Shown piece after piece: positions 37,221 through 45,565 of a stretch of DNA of 64,000 bases. Made by a program: the position numbers and the translations under genes. Numbering within the stretch: position 1 is the first letter of the stretch; each line of letters starts with the position of its first letter. This DNA is from Tepiditoga spiralis (GTDB lineage: Bacteria > Thermotogota > Thermotogae > Petrotogales > Petrotogaceae), in NCBI RefSeq assembly GCF_014701195.1, contig NZ_AP018712.1, positions 1-64,000 of the forward strand, written 5' to 3'. Under the pieces are notes generated by a model. The model did not search any database, was not told the DNA's origin, and saw only the letters and a program-made list of their open reading frames with translations.

Positions 37221-38258
37221 CTAATTTTCATAAAGAATTTTTATGCTTTCTTTAGTTTTTATGTATATAAATATTTTTCCATTAATCTTTTTTACTTTAA
37301 GCTCAGGAATATAAAAATATTTTTGTTTCATTACACTAAAATCATAAATTATGTTAAAATTCTTATCCATTTTTAATATTTTCAAATCCTTACGATTTGA
37401 ATCCTCACTATCATAATTTTCATATAATATATAAAAATTATCATCTATCATATCAATATCATATGTAGCTGTATACTTATAATTATCCAATATTTTAATA
37501 GTTCCTTTCTCTACATCTAATATTTTCAAAAGTCTTTCTTTGTTGTCCCAAATAACTTTATATAATTTATTTGAATTACTTTTTAAAATTATATCCGATG
37601 AATATTTACATTTTTCTTTTTTTTCATAAATAGTTTTATAATCTCCATAAAAATTATTTCCAATTATTTTATAATAATAAACCGTCTTTTGATTAAATTC
37701 TATCAATCCATCTTTTGTTTTTTCAATATACACAACATCTGTATGAAGATCATTTGTTATAGGTGGATTAAAATAAATTTCAGACCTTTTTTTCTTTTTG
37801 ACAATATCATATGCCCAATCATCTACTGAGGTTCCAGGAAATTCATAAAACTTTTCTAACTTATCATTATTTAATATTGCTATACCATCTAAAGATTTAA
37901 CTATAACCTTATCATTTGGTAGAACCCTTAAATATACAACAGTAACACCACCACTATAATAATCAGGTATTATTTCATTTTCTATCTTTATATACTCTTT
38001 TTTTTCAGGTAAGAACTTTAAAATACTTGGTTCACTATACAGCCCTAAATAAATTTCACCTTTGCTATTTACATCAAATTTACATGAAATAAAATCTACA
38101 TCTTTTCTTTTAATAACCTTTTTTTTATTTATTCTTAAATTAAATTTGTATTCTTTATCTATTTTATTATTAAGAGATATGGATTCATATTTAACAAATT
38201 CTCCTTGTGTAATTATAGTAATTATTGAAATAATAAAAAATACTAAAATTTTTTTCAT
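37221..38258 (-). CDS. secreted protein of unknown family, probable beta-propeller, module B
   Basis: A 345-residue exported protein with a short signal peptide (MKKILVFFIISIITIITQG). The mature part is made of repeated four-strand-like units of the type seen in propellers (e.g. GEIYLGLYSEPSILKFL, DIDMIDDNFYILYENYD, LKILKMDKNFNIIYDF). No named family is recognised. It holds the same position as the genes at 39746 and 46793, between cargo and TolC, but shares little sequence with them. That makes it a candidate partner specific to its cargo, such as a chaperone, receptor or immunity protein. Confidence 0.6.
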   Translation of the reverse strand: MKKILVFFIISIITIITQGEFVKYESISLNNKIDKEYKFNLRINKKKVIKRKDVDFISCKFDVNSKGEIYLGLYSEPSILKFLPEKKEYIKIENEIIPDYYSGGVTVVYLRVLPNDKVIVKSLDGIAILNNDKLEKFYEFPGTSVDDWAYDIVKKKKRSEIYFNPPITNDLHTDVVYIEKTKDGLIEFNQKTVYYYKIIGNNFYGDYKTIYEKKEKCKYSSDIILKSNSNKLYKVIWDNKERLLKILDVEKGTIKILDNYKYTATYDIDMIDDNFYILYENYDSEDSNRKDLKILKMDKNFNIIYDFSVMKQKYFYIPELKVKKINGKIFIYIKTKESIKILYEN

Positions 38259-38301
38259 CTAATTTCTCACCTCTTTTTTTATATTAATATGATTCAACAT
38301 A

Positions 38302-38326
38302 AAGGCGCTTTATTATAAAGCACCTT
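38302..38326 (-). terminator. hairpin after cargo remnant
   Basis: AAGGCGCTTTA, TTA loop, TAAAGCACCTT (one G-U pair) between the cargo remnant and the next gene. Confidence 0.6.
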
Positions 38327-38332
38327 CATTAT

Positions 38333-38530
38333 TTACCATCCTTTCTTATAATAAATTTTAACATATTTATTTGTTCTCGTTGGTTTCTCAACAGAAATAC
38401 TATAACTCTTTTCGTGGTAAGGACCTTTTAAAAAGTATTTTGCTCTATACACACTTTCTAACATACAATCAAGTCCACCATATCCAAAATCCATATAAGT
38501 GAATGATTTACCAGTATCTATTATTTTCTT
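38333..38530 (-). pseudogene. C-terminal remnant of a leader-cargo protein
   Basis: An open frame of 65 codons directly after the TolC-like gene of module A, with no start codon or leader. It ends KYVKIYYKKGW, like the end of the module A cargo (AKYIKISY). It precedes a secreted-protein gene and a TolC gene exactly where a full cargo gene would stand. I read it as the displaced tail of a third cargo gene left by recombination. Confidence 0.55.
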
Positions 38531-38534
38531 TTAT

Positions 38535-39677
38535 TTATTTTAAATTATCTAAAATAAAATCTGAATTTCCAAGCATTAAAATTCCTAAATATATCCTATA
38601 AATTTCAGAATATGTACTATAATATTCATTAATTAATTTTATATATTCAGAAAAATTTTTAATAGTATTTAATTCTTGGATATTAATTACTTCATTATAA
38701 TTTTTTAATTTTGTGAGTAAAATATTTAGTCTTTGAAAATATGAATAATAATCTTTTATTTTTTCATTTAAAACATTATTCAACTTATTTGAGTTTAATA
38801 AAAATTTATTTGCATAATCTATAAAAAAAATATTTGCTGAGATTTTATTTGGATAAATAGAAATATGATTTTTTAAGGATATTCCAAATATTTCAAAAGA
38901 TTTTTCAAAATTCAAAGAGCATGAAAAATTTTTATTAAATGTGTTCTCAGAATCCCAGGAATTATTATAATTATAATTCAAATCAAAATATACAGAAAAA
39001 TCTTCTTTATTATTTTTAAGTTTAATTATTTCTTCATTATTTTTATTATAAGAATAATCTGGATTATTAATGATATTTTTTTTTATGTAATTAAGATTTG
39101 AACTATTTTTTATAAAACTATCTTTTAAAATATGATAACCAAATAAATTCTTAATATTGTTATATTTTTCTCTTTTTATTTTTTTGCAATAATATTCATT
39201 TTCAAGTATTTCGTTTTTTAATCTAACATAAAATATTTTATTCTTGTTTAAGAGATTATTCTTATTTATAAAGTTTAATACTCTTTTTAATTCTTCGTTT
39301 ATATTTTTTGTTTTTAAATATTCAAGATAATCTAAAAAATAATTAAAAATATAATTCATTTTTCTTGCTTCAATATTAGCTAAAGATATATTTTTTTCGT
39401 AATTAAAAATTTCTTTTTTTAAATACTGTTGATAATCGAAAAGATTAATTTTTATACCAGAATTTAAATTTATTGAATATGTGCCATCATATGGATAATC
39501 AAAATATGTAGAAAAATTTAAATTTTCATAATTTTTTGTCTTTTTTTTTGCAAAAGTTGTTGAAAATTTATCATTACTTTGAAAATAATTCAGAAAATAT
39601 TCTTTAAAAAAAGAAACTGTATTAGAAAACATACTAATAGACAAAAGGACTAAAAAAATAATAATTGATTTTTTCAT
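38535..39677 (-). CDS. TolC-like outer membrane protein, module A (divergent)
   Basis: About 380 residues with signal peptide (IIIFLVLLSISMFSN). The alternating strand and long-helix layout matches outer membrane efflux proteins, but the sequence differs from the module B and C proteins throughout. It has very high Asn, Lys and Tyr. RBS GGAGGG fits the ATG at 39675-39677; a TTG 12 bases upstream is less likely. Assignment to the TolC family rests on position and helix pattern. Confidence 0.55.
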   Translation of the reverse strand: MKKSIIIFLVLLSISMFSNTVSFFKEYFLNYFQSNDKFSTTFAKKKTKNYENLNFSTYFDYPYDGTYSINLNSGIKINLFDYQQYLKKEIFNYEKNISLANIEARKMNYIFNYFLDYLEYLKTKNINEELKRVLNFINKNNLLNKNKIFYVRLKNEILENEYYCKKIKREKYNNIKNLFGYHILKDSFIKNSSNLNYIKKNIINNPDYSYNKNNEEIIKLKNNKEDFSVYFDLNYNYNNSWDSENTFNKNFSCSLNFEKSFEIFGISLKNHISIYPNKISANIFFIDYANKFLLNSNKLNNVLNEKIKDYYSYFQRLNILLTKLKNYNEVINIQELNTIKNFSEYIKLINEYYSTYSEIYRIYLGILMLGNSDFILDNLK

Positions 39678-39723
39678 AAAACCCTCCAATAATTCTGTAT
39701 TTATATTTTGTTTTTCAAACTAC

Positions 39724-39747
39724 AAAATAGGGATAACTCCCTATTTT
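39724..39747 (-). terminator. hairpin between secreted-protein and TolC-like genes
   Basis: AAAATAGGG/CCCTATTTT with a 6-nt loop. The T-run after it is weak, so it may be an attenuator that reduces TolC transcription. Confidence 0.5.
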
Positions 39748-40729
39748 ATAGTTTTAATTTAATTGTATAAAGAATATAACTTTCTTTGTTAAATAAATAT
39801 ATATATTCATTATCAGAACTTAATATTAAATTGTTTAAATCACTTAATTTTTTATCAATAATTTTTTCTATCGGAATTATCTTTAATACTTTTGAAAAAC
39901 CATTCTCATCTACTTTTGTACTTATAATATAGAAATTTTCTTCATTCATAACTACTATATATTCTTTTGATTTTATAACTTTTACTTCATCATCAATATA
40001 ATTGCTATATAATTTTTTTTGTTTAATTTTTATAGGTAATTCAAAACAATTTCCAGTATCATATTTCTTATTGATGAAAGTTCTTTTATTTAAATCCATA
40101 TCAAATTTTGATATACTTAGGCGTTTCAAAAACTCATCATAATTTATTACAAATACATTATTTTTTATAACTAAAATTTTTTTTACACCAAAACCAGTTG
40201 AAATATTTTTTATAAAACCTGAATTAGTATTATAATGTGATAGGATCATATCTAAATTTTTATTAGGACTAATAAAAAATATATCTTTTTTATCTTTAGT
40301 TGTATCTAAAGATACGTAATAATCAAGAATTTGCTCTTTATTTTCTAATTCAAACTCTTTTATTTCATGTGTTTTTGTGTCTAAACTATATAATTTTTCA
40401 CCAATACTTATTATATAAATTTTATCATCAATTATTTTAAAAATTTCTGTATAGTAAGGTTTTTTTAAGTAGTCATATTTTATTATTGAAATATCTACTT
40501 TTTTAGAATATTTTAAAAATTCTTTTGTAAGTCCATTATAAATATTATAAGATTTTATTATCAATGGATTAATTTTTTCTATTGAATAAATATTTCCATC
40601 AATAACTCCTGCATATTTATTCAAATCAACTTTTGATGAATCTATATAAAATTTATTTACTAAAACCAAATTCTGTGAAAAAATGACAATGTTATAAAAT
40701 ATTATTAATCCAAATAAAAGTTTTTTCAT
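39746..40729 (-). CDS. secreted protein of unknown family, probable beta-propeller, module A
   Basis: A 327-residue exported protein with signal peptide (LLFGLIIFYNIVIFS). It has repeated short units around aromatic and Asp/Asn turns (KIYIISIGEKLYSLDTKTHE; EYIYLFNKESYILYTIKL), like blades of a propeller. It begins 10 bases after the cargo gene, so it is co-expressed with it. Its low identity to the position equivalents in modules B and C suggests specificity for its own cargo. No catalytic motif is visible. Confidence 0.6.
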   Translation of the reverse strand: MKKLLFGLIIFYNIVIFSQNLVLVNKFYIDSSKVDLNKYAGVIDGNIYSIEKINPLIIKSYNIYNGLTKEFLKYSKKVDISIIKYDYLKKPYYTEIFKIIDDKIYIISIGEKLYSLDTKTHEIKEFELENKEQILDYYVSLDTTKDKKDIFFISPNKNLDMILSHYNTNSGFIKNISTGFGVKKILVIKNNVFVINYDEFLKRLSISKFDMDLNKRTFINKKYDTGNCFELPIKIKQKKLYSNYIDDEVKVIKSKEYIVVMNEENFYIISTKVDENGFSKVLKIIPIEKIIDKKLSDLNNLILSSDNEYIYLFNKESYILYTIKLKL

Positions 40730-40739
40730 TTTATCTCCT

Positions 40740-41348
40740 CTAATAACTAATCTTTATATATTTAGCTCTATATACATCTAAAATATTTATTTTAGTTCCC
40801 TTTCGATTATCTTCACTATCAGGCACTCCATCTTTGTAAATTATCTTTTTAGAATAGGCGCTCCATTCAATTTTTTCTTTATATTTAACAATAAATCCTT
40901 GATGACGTGGTGGGATTTTTGCTACAAAACTTCCAATATAACTTTTAGTTTTATGGTGAGTATATCCTCCACTGGCCTTCCAAAAATCAAGGAACTCAGC
41001 TTCTCCTGAAACTGTAAATTCATTGGTAGTAGATTCATTGACTTCAAATGAATAATCCAAAAAATTTTTATAATCCATATTATCTACTGCTGCAGAAACA
41101 ATTTTTTCTGGTCCTTTATAAATTATTTTTGCACTTCCAGCAGTAACTCCATGAAAATACCTTGTTTCTATTTTTGGTTTTGGTTTAGAAGGTTTTTTTG
41201 GACTCACCCCCCCAACAACGGCAGACATTTGTGAATCTGACATGCTATTTACTGATACATTCTTTGTTGCAAAGGCGTTCATTGGCATCATGGTCAATAT
41301 AAAGGTGAATAATATTAACCATGATATTCCTCTTTTTGTTTTTTTCAC
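40740..41348 (-). CDS. leader-cargo protein A: Sec signal plus double-glycine leader
   Basis: A 202-residue exported protein. Residues 1-27 are a Sec signal peptide with an AFA cleavage site. Residues about 34-47 are a double-glycine leader (MSDSQMSAVVGG) like those of bacteriocins cut by C39 peptidases. The cargo after it is a proline/lysine linker, then a beta-rich domain with alternating Ser/Thr strands (NESTTNEFTVSGEAEF; KSYIGSFVAKIP) that recall aerolysin/ETX-type pore-forming proteins. It starts at a GTG overlapping the Lnt stop by four bases (GTGA), with RBS AGGAGG inside the Lnt gene. A G7 run (41207-41213) encodes the cleavage-site glycines. No Cys in the cargo. Confidence 0.75.
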   Translation of the reverse strand: MKKTKRGISWLILFTFILTMMPMNAFATKNVSVNSMSDSQMSAVVGGVSPKKPSKPKPKIETRYFHGVTAGSAKIIYKGPEKIVSAAVDNMDYKNFLDYSFEVNESTTNEFTVSGEAEFLDFWKASGGYTHHKTKSYIGSFVAKIPPRHQGFIVKYKEKIEWSAYSKKIIYKDGVPDSEDNRKGTKINILDVYRAKYIKISY

Positions 41349-42805
41349 TTTTTTCTCCTCCTCATTTGTATTTTTAATAGCATAGCTATTATGATCACTA
41401 AAAATAATATAGTTATAATATGTTGTTTCTCCATACTTAGAATAAATTGTTTGTATATTACTGGTATTTCATAATTAATTATTTTTGTTTCAAATAGTTT
41501 TGTCTTTTTTAAAACTTTTCCATTGTTGTTTATTATTTGGGTTATTCCAGTATTCATTAATTGTGCTACATATACGTTATTTTCTGCTGCTCTAAACTGC
41601 ATGAATGCTGATGTTATGTATGGTATATTTGAATATCCAAAAAGTCCATTGTTTGATAATAAAAATATTATTCCTGCACCTTTTTGTTTTAATTCAGTTG
41701 AAACATTTTGAAAAAATGCTTCAAAACATATTTCTACTCCTATTTTTATATTGTTTATTTCAAATGGGTTTATTTCCTTTCCTTTTTTAAAATAGTTTTC
41801 ATAAAATGGTACTGTATAGTTTTTATTGTACTTTCCTAATATTTTTCCTGTTTTTGAAATTAAAAATGCACTGTTGTATTCTTCATCGTTTGGTTCAAGG
41901 TCTGGTGTTCCAAATAATATATTAATTTTATTTGTTTTTGCTATGTTTATTATTTTATTTTTGTATTCTGGTATTCTCATTATCCATCTATGCACTGCTG
42001 TTTCTGGCCATACTATTAATTCTGATGAATTGTTTTTTATACTTAGATTCATATATTTTTCAAAAATGTTTTTCATTTTATTTTTTTCTTCTGCTTTTTT
42101 GTATTCTTTTGCTGTAATGTTTCCTTGTATTAGTCTTACTTTTAATGTTTCTTTCTTTTTTATATTTATTCCATTTATATTTTTTATATCATTCAAACTA
42201 TTAAATACAAAATATGCAAGAAAAAATCCCAATATAAAGATTATGTATTTAATATCATTTTTTTTGAGTTTTTTATTTTCCTTTAATTTCAAAATACTTT
42301 CTAATAATATTACATTTATTAAAACAACAACAAAAGATATTCCATACAATCCTATATATTTAGATAAATACAACATTAAGTCATTGTTGTGTTGAGTTAT
42401 TCCTGCATAAAATGTAAATCCTACTAACATTTTATTGGTAATAAATTCTATGACCATCCATCCTAAAGAAATCATACATATTTTTTGTATTTTTACTTTT
42501 AAACTATTATAAATCATCTTTACAATAATTGTATAAATCATAAAAGTAATTCCCATTATATTAACTAATAAAAGAAAGATTAAAATATTAATTAAAATAC
42601 TTTCACTTTGAATATGTAATATTGATAAAAAAATAATTGTTCCAATTAATGTTCCTTCAAAAAATCCATACCTTAAACTTTTTTCATTTTTCTTCACTAC
42701 ATAAAAATATGGAATTAACGCAAAGTATCCTAAAAATCCAAAATCAAATGGTGGGTAACTTAAGAATACTAATAATCCGCTTAATGCTAATAATATTATA
42801 TTCAT
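41345..42805 (-). CDS. Lnt-like apolipoprotein N-acyltransferase / nitrilase, module A
   Basis: About 486 residues. The N-terminal half has about six membrane helices as in Lnt; the periplasmic nitrilase domain shows the E-K-C triad (LIVWPETAVHRW; GKYNKNYTVPFYE; GVEICFEAFF) and SNNGLFGYS. Lnt normally adds a third acyl chain to lipoproteins. This copy is coupled between the C39 and cargo genes, and the cargo has no lipobox, so a special substrate is likely. The ATG at 42805-42803 overlaps the C39 stop (ATGA); longer in-frame starts lack an RBS. A C-terminal helix ends MRRRKK. Confidence 0.85.
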   Translation of the reverse strand: MNIILLALSGLLVFLSYPPFDFGFLGYFALIPYFYVVKKNEKSLRYGFFEGTLIGTIIFLSILHIQSESILINILIFLLLVNIMGITFMIYTIIVKMIYNSLKVKIQKICMISLGWMVIEFITNKMLVGFTFYAGITQHNNDLMLYLSKYIGLYGISFVVVLINVILLESILKLKENKKLKKNDIKYIIFILGFFLAYFVFNSLNDIKNINGINIKKKETLKVRLIQGNITAKEYKKAEEKNKMKNIFEKYMNLSIKNNSSELIVWPETAVHRWIMRIPEYKNKIINIAKTNKINILFGTPDLEPNDEEYNSAFLISKTGKILGKYNKNYTVPFYENYFKKGKEINPFEINNIKIGVEICFEAFFQNVSTELKQKGAGIIFLLSNNGLFGYSNIPYITSAFMQFRAAENNVYVAQLMNTGITQIINNNGKVLKKTKLFETKIINYEIPVIYKQFILSMEKQHIITILFLVIIIAMLLKIQMRRRKK

Positions 42806-43386
42806 CTCATCACCAAAGGTTTTGTGTTTATTTTTAACACTATATTGTTCCAAGCTTCTTTAAAGATTTTTATTGGAATTCGTATTTCACCATACTCTGG
42901 GTCTGGATCAAATAAACTAACATATTTATTTGTTATGTCTTCAACTACAACGTAGTGGTTTCCTTTTACATATGTAATAACTGGTTTTCTTATTTCTTTT
43001 AAGTATTCAAAGTTAGCTTTGAGCCCTCTTGCTTTAAAACCACATCTTTCAGCTGCATACTTTAAATTAAGTAGTGTAGTTCCTTTTTCATTTGTTTTAG
43101 ATAATGTAGCTAATTTTTCTTCTGTAGTATTCACTCCATATAAGTACAATAAATAGTTCAATGCAGCTGGTCCACAGGTATAATATGTTTTTTGTAAATA
43201 TTCACTTGTATCATCATAACTAACATTTTTTTCTATATAATAATTAAGAACTTCTGATTTTAAATTTTTATTATTTATTTTAGACACATACAACATAGTC
43301 ATTATATTTGCAAACACAACAAAAGCAAACAATAAAGTTAAACTCAAAAAAAATTTTTTAATCTTATAATATAATTTATTCTTCAT
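42802..43386 (-). CDS. membrane-anchored stand-alone C39 peptidase
   Basis: A 194-residue protein with one N-terminal membrane helix (FFLSLTLLFAFVVFANIMT) and a peptidase C39 domain. The domain shows the catalytic Cys in YYTCGPAALNYLL with the oxyanion Gln six residues before it (LQKTYYTC), the His in NHYVVVED and the Asp in SLFDPDPEYG. C39 enzymes cut after double glycine in bacteriocin leaders, usually as part of an ABC transporter; here there is no transporter part. The anchor and positive N-terminus put the domain in the periplasm. First gene of module A, RBS GAGGAGAG. Confidence 0.85.
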   Translation of the reverse strand: MKNKLYYKIKKFFLSLTLLFAFVVFANIMTMLYVSKINNKNLKSEVLNYYIEKNVSYDDTSEYLQKTYYTCGPAALNYLLYLYGVNTTEEKLATLSKTNEKGTTLLNLKYAAERCGFKARGLKANFEYLKEIRKPVITYVKGNHYVVVEDITNKYVSLFDPDPEYGEIRIPIKIFKEAWNNIVLKINTKPLVMR

Positions 43387-43494
43387 AACTCTCTCCTCAT
43401 ATGTTTTATATTTATAAAAAAATATTAAATAATAATTAAATGATAGTTCATTAAATAAATTAAAACAAATTATTTTTTTATTTATGTCATAAAC

Positions 43495-43525
43495 ATTATA
43501 TCAAAAAAAAAAAAAAAAAAATCAA
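43495..43525 (-). promoter_or_regulatory. poly-T-spacer promoter of module A (T19)
   Basis: TTGATT and TATAAT separated by 19 bases, 17 of them T. It lies about 110 bases before the C39 start. The total T run is 19, against 18 and 13 in the other two copies. Confidence 0.65.
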
Positions 43526-43877
43526 CTATTTTTACTAAACAAATAAACATTTTTACCTAAATATAATGCTTTTTTGATTAATTTATATCATTTATTTTAT
43601 TTTTTTATTTTATTAATTTTATATTAAATATTAATATTTGTGAATTTAAATTTTATATTTTTTATAATGTTATTATTAATCATTTTTATTATAAAAGTTT
43701 GTGAAACTTTATTAAATATTTATTTTTTATAAATATTTTAATTTAACATTTCATTATTAACACAATATCAACTTCAAAAATTTGAATGGCGAATGTTTTA
43801 TTTTTTCACTATTTTCCATCGTTACTTTCACGCTTTTTATGAGTTTTTATAAAAAAATATCCCAGCACCCGCTGGGA
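43495..43877 (-). repeat. conserved intergenic repeat, copy 2
   Basis: Noncoding region nearly identical to 50537-50913 over its whole length, and part of a longer repeat that continues through the ATPase gene up to about 45012. Confidence 0.85.
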
Positions 43878-43878
43878 T
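43859..43878 (-). terminator. module hairpin, copy 3
   Basis: ATCCCAGC-ACCC-GCTGGGAT at the ATPase stop codon. Confidence 0.8.
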
Positions 43879-45410
43879 TATATCTTTTCTATTTTGTATT
43901 CGTCTATGTTTCTCTTTTCTGAGTTTATGTTTATTCCTACTATATAAATTTCTTTCCCTTTGTATTTTTCATAGTACTTCATTTCTTTTATTTGGGTTAA
44001 GGCTTTTTCTGCACTTTTATCTATCTTTATTTCCATTATGTATATGATGTCTTCCTCTATTACTATATCGCTTCTTCCTAAGTTCGTTAATTCTTCTGCT
44101 GTTACGTTCAGTCCTGCTGATGCTAGTATTGTGTATATCAATGAATGATAGTAACTTTCTTCTTTTTTGTGCAAGTTGTATGGTATTGCACTTATTATTC
44201 TTTTTATTTCTTTTATTATTCCTTCTATGTCTTTTTCTTTTATTGCTTTCCATATCGTTTTATTTATTTCTTTTATTTTTCCTCTTTCAAGTTCATAGTT
44301 TGCTTCTAATATCATCTTTGAAAAACTGTTCTTTACTTCTATGTTTGGATAGTCTAATAAATATTCATATTCCATTCCATACTGTTCTTTTCCTTTAAAG
44401 GTTAAGTATCCTGCTTGTGTAAAGAATATGCTTGCATTTGCTTCTTCTATTTCTCGGGTTGAAAAGTCTAACTCGCTTACTGGATACTTCACTAAGTCTT
44501 CATATCTTATCTTTTTTCCTTTTATGTATTCATACAAGAATGATGGTGATCCACTTTCAAACCAATAGTTTTGAAACTTTCTTTTTTTGAAAAATTGTAG
44601 TATTGAAAATGGATTGTATACAGAATTCTCTCCATCAAATGAAAATCCATTGTAGTACATCTTTAAGTTTTTTAATAACTCTTTTTCTTCCATTTTCATC
44701 TCACTTGCTGTTTCTTTTATGTGTTCTTTAAAGTTTTTTTCTAATTCTTCTTGTGTGTATCCCAACATCTGTGCGTATGTTTTATCTAATGATATATCAT
44801 TTAAGTTGTTCAATGCTGAAAACACTCCTGTTTTTGTAAACTTTGTTATTCCTGTCATGAATACAAACTTTATGTATTCGTCTTTTGATTTTATACTCAC
44901 ATAAAAGTCTCTCAATATTTCTCTATACTTTTCTGCTTTTTCTTTGTTGTTTATATTGTCTAATATTGGTTTTTCATATTCATCTACTAATATTACTACT
45001 CTTTCTTTTTTTGATAGTTTTATTATCATTTCATTGAATGCAAACTTGTAGTCTGTTTCTGTTATTTCTATTCCATTTCTTTTTCCTTCTAACTTTATTA
45101 TTTTTGTTAGACTTTCTTTCATTCTTTCCACATTATCTGTTGCTACGTCTAAAAGGTTTATCCTTATTACTGGATATTCTTTGAACTCCCATTTATCGTA
45201 TATATACGTTCCTTTAAATAAATCTTTTTCTCCTTTAAACAGATAGTACAGTGTTGATATCGTTAAACTTTTTCCAAATCTTCTCGGACGAGATAAAAAA
45301 TAAAATTTTCCACTTGTTATTAATTCATGTAAATATTTTGTTTTGTCTATGTATATATAATCTGTTATTAATTCTTTAAAGTCTTGTACTCCTATTGGTA
45401 GCTTTTTCAT
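43878..45410 (-). CDS. AAA_9 ATPase with PD-(D/E)XK nuclease-like domain, copy A
   Basis: About 510 residues with the same domain order as the gene at 34300: FLSRPRRFGKSL, VVILVDEYEKPIL, and the C-terminal GRSDIVIEEDIIYIMEIKI. From residue about 150 to the end it is identical in protein to the gene at 50914. Its first 50 residues (QDFKELITDYIYIDKTKYLHEL) differ from both other copies, so the family is mosaic. The upstream TATAAT and RBS GAGGTG are the same as in the other copies. Confidence 0.88.
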   Translation of the reverse strand: MKKLPIGVQDFKELITDYIYIDKTKYLHELITSGKFYFLSRPRRFGKSLTISTLYYLFKGEKDLFKGTYIYDKWEFKEYPVIRINLLDVATDNVERMKESLTKIIKLEGKRNGIEITETDYKFAFNEMIIKLSKKERVVILVDEYEKPILDNINNKEKAEKYREILRDFYVSIKSKDEYIKFVFMTGITKFTKTGVFSALNNLNDISLDKTYAQMLGYTQEELEKNFKEHIKETASEMKMEEKELLKNLKMYYNGFSFDGENSVYNPFSILQFFKKRKFQNYWFESGSPSFLYEYIKGKKIRYEDLVKYPVSELDFSTREIEEANASIFFTQAGYLTFKGKEQYGMEYEYLLDYPNIEVKNSFSKMILEANYELERGKIKEINKTIWKAIKEKDIEGIIKEIKRIISAIPYNLHKKEESYYHSLIYTILASAGLNVTAEELTNLGRSDIVIEEDIIYIMEIKIDKSAEKALTQIKEMKYYEKYKGKEIYIVGININSEKRNIDEYKIEKI

Positions 45411-45477
45411 TTTTATCACCTCTAATTTTTATTATACCATATGTATTTTTTTAAATTGATTTTTTTATATAAAAAAT

Positions 45478-45497
45478 ATCCCAGCACCCGCTGGGAT
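45478..45497 (-). terminator. module hairpin, copy 4
   Basis: ATCCCAGC-ACCC-GCTGGGAT with T6, after the module C TolC-like gene. Confidence 0.8.
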
Positions 45498-45565
45498 ATT
45501 TTTTGAATACATATTTCATTTGTCTATATTCACACACTAATATTACTATCTTTTTTATTATTTCA

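Noticed and set aside
41826-42395. Plus-strand 189-codon frame opposite lnt (also 49315-49884)
   Set aside because: Antisense shadow of the Lnt-like gene, hydrophobic only because the sense strand is AT-rich; no RBS.
44017-44253. Minus-strand 78-codon Arg/Lys-rich frame, repeated at 51053-51289
   Set aside because: It is another frame of the ATPase gene on the same strand; repetition follows from the gene duplication.
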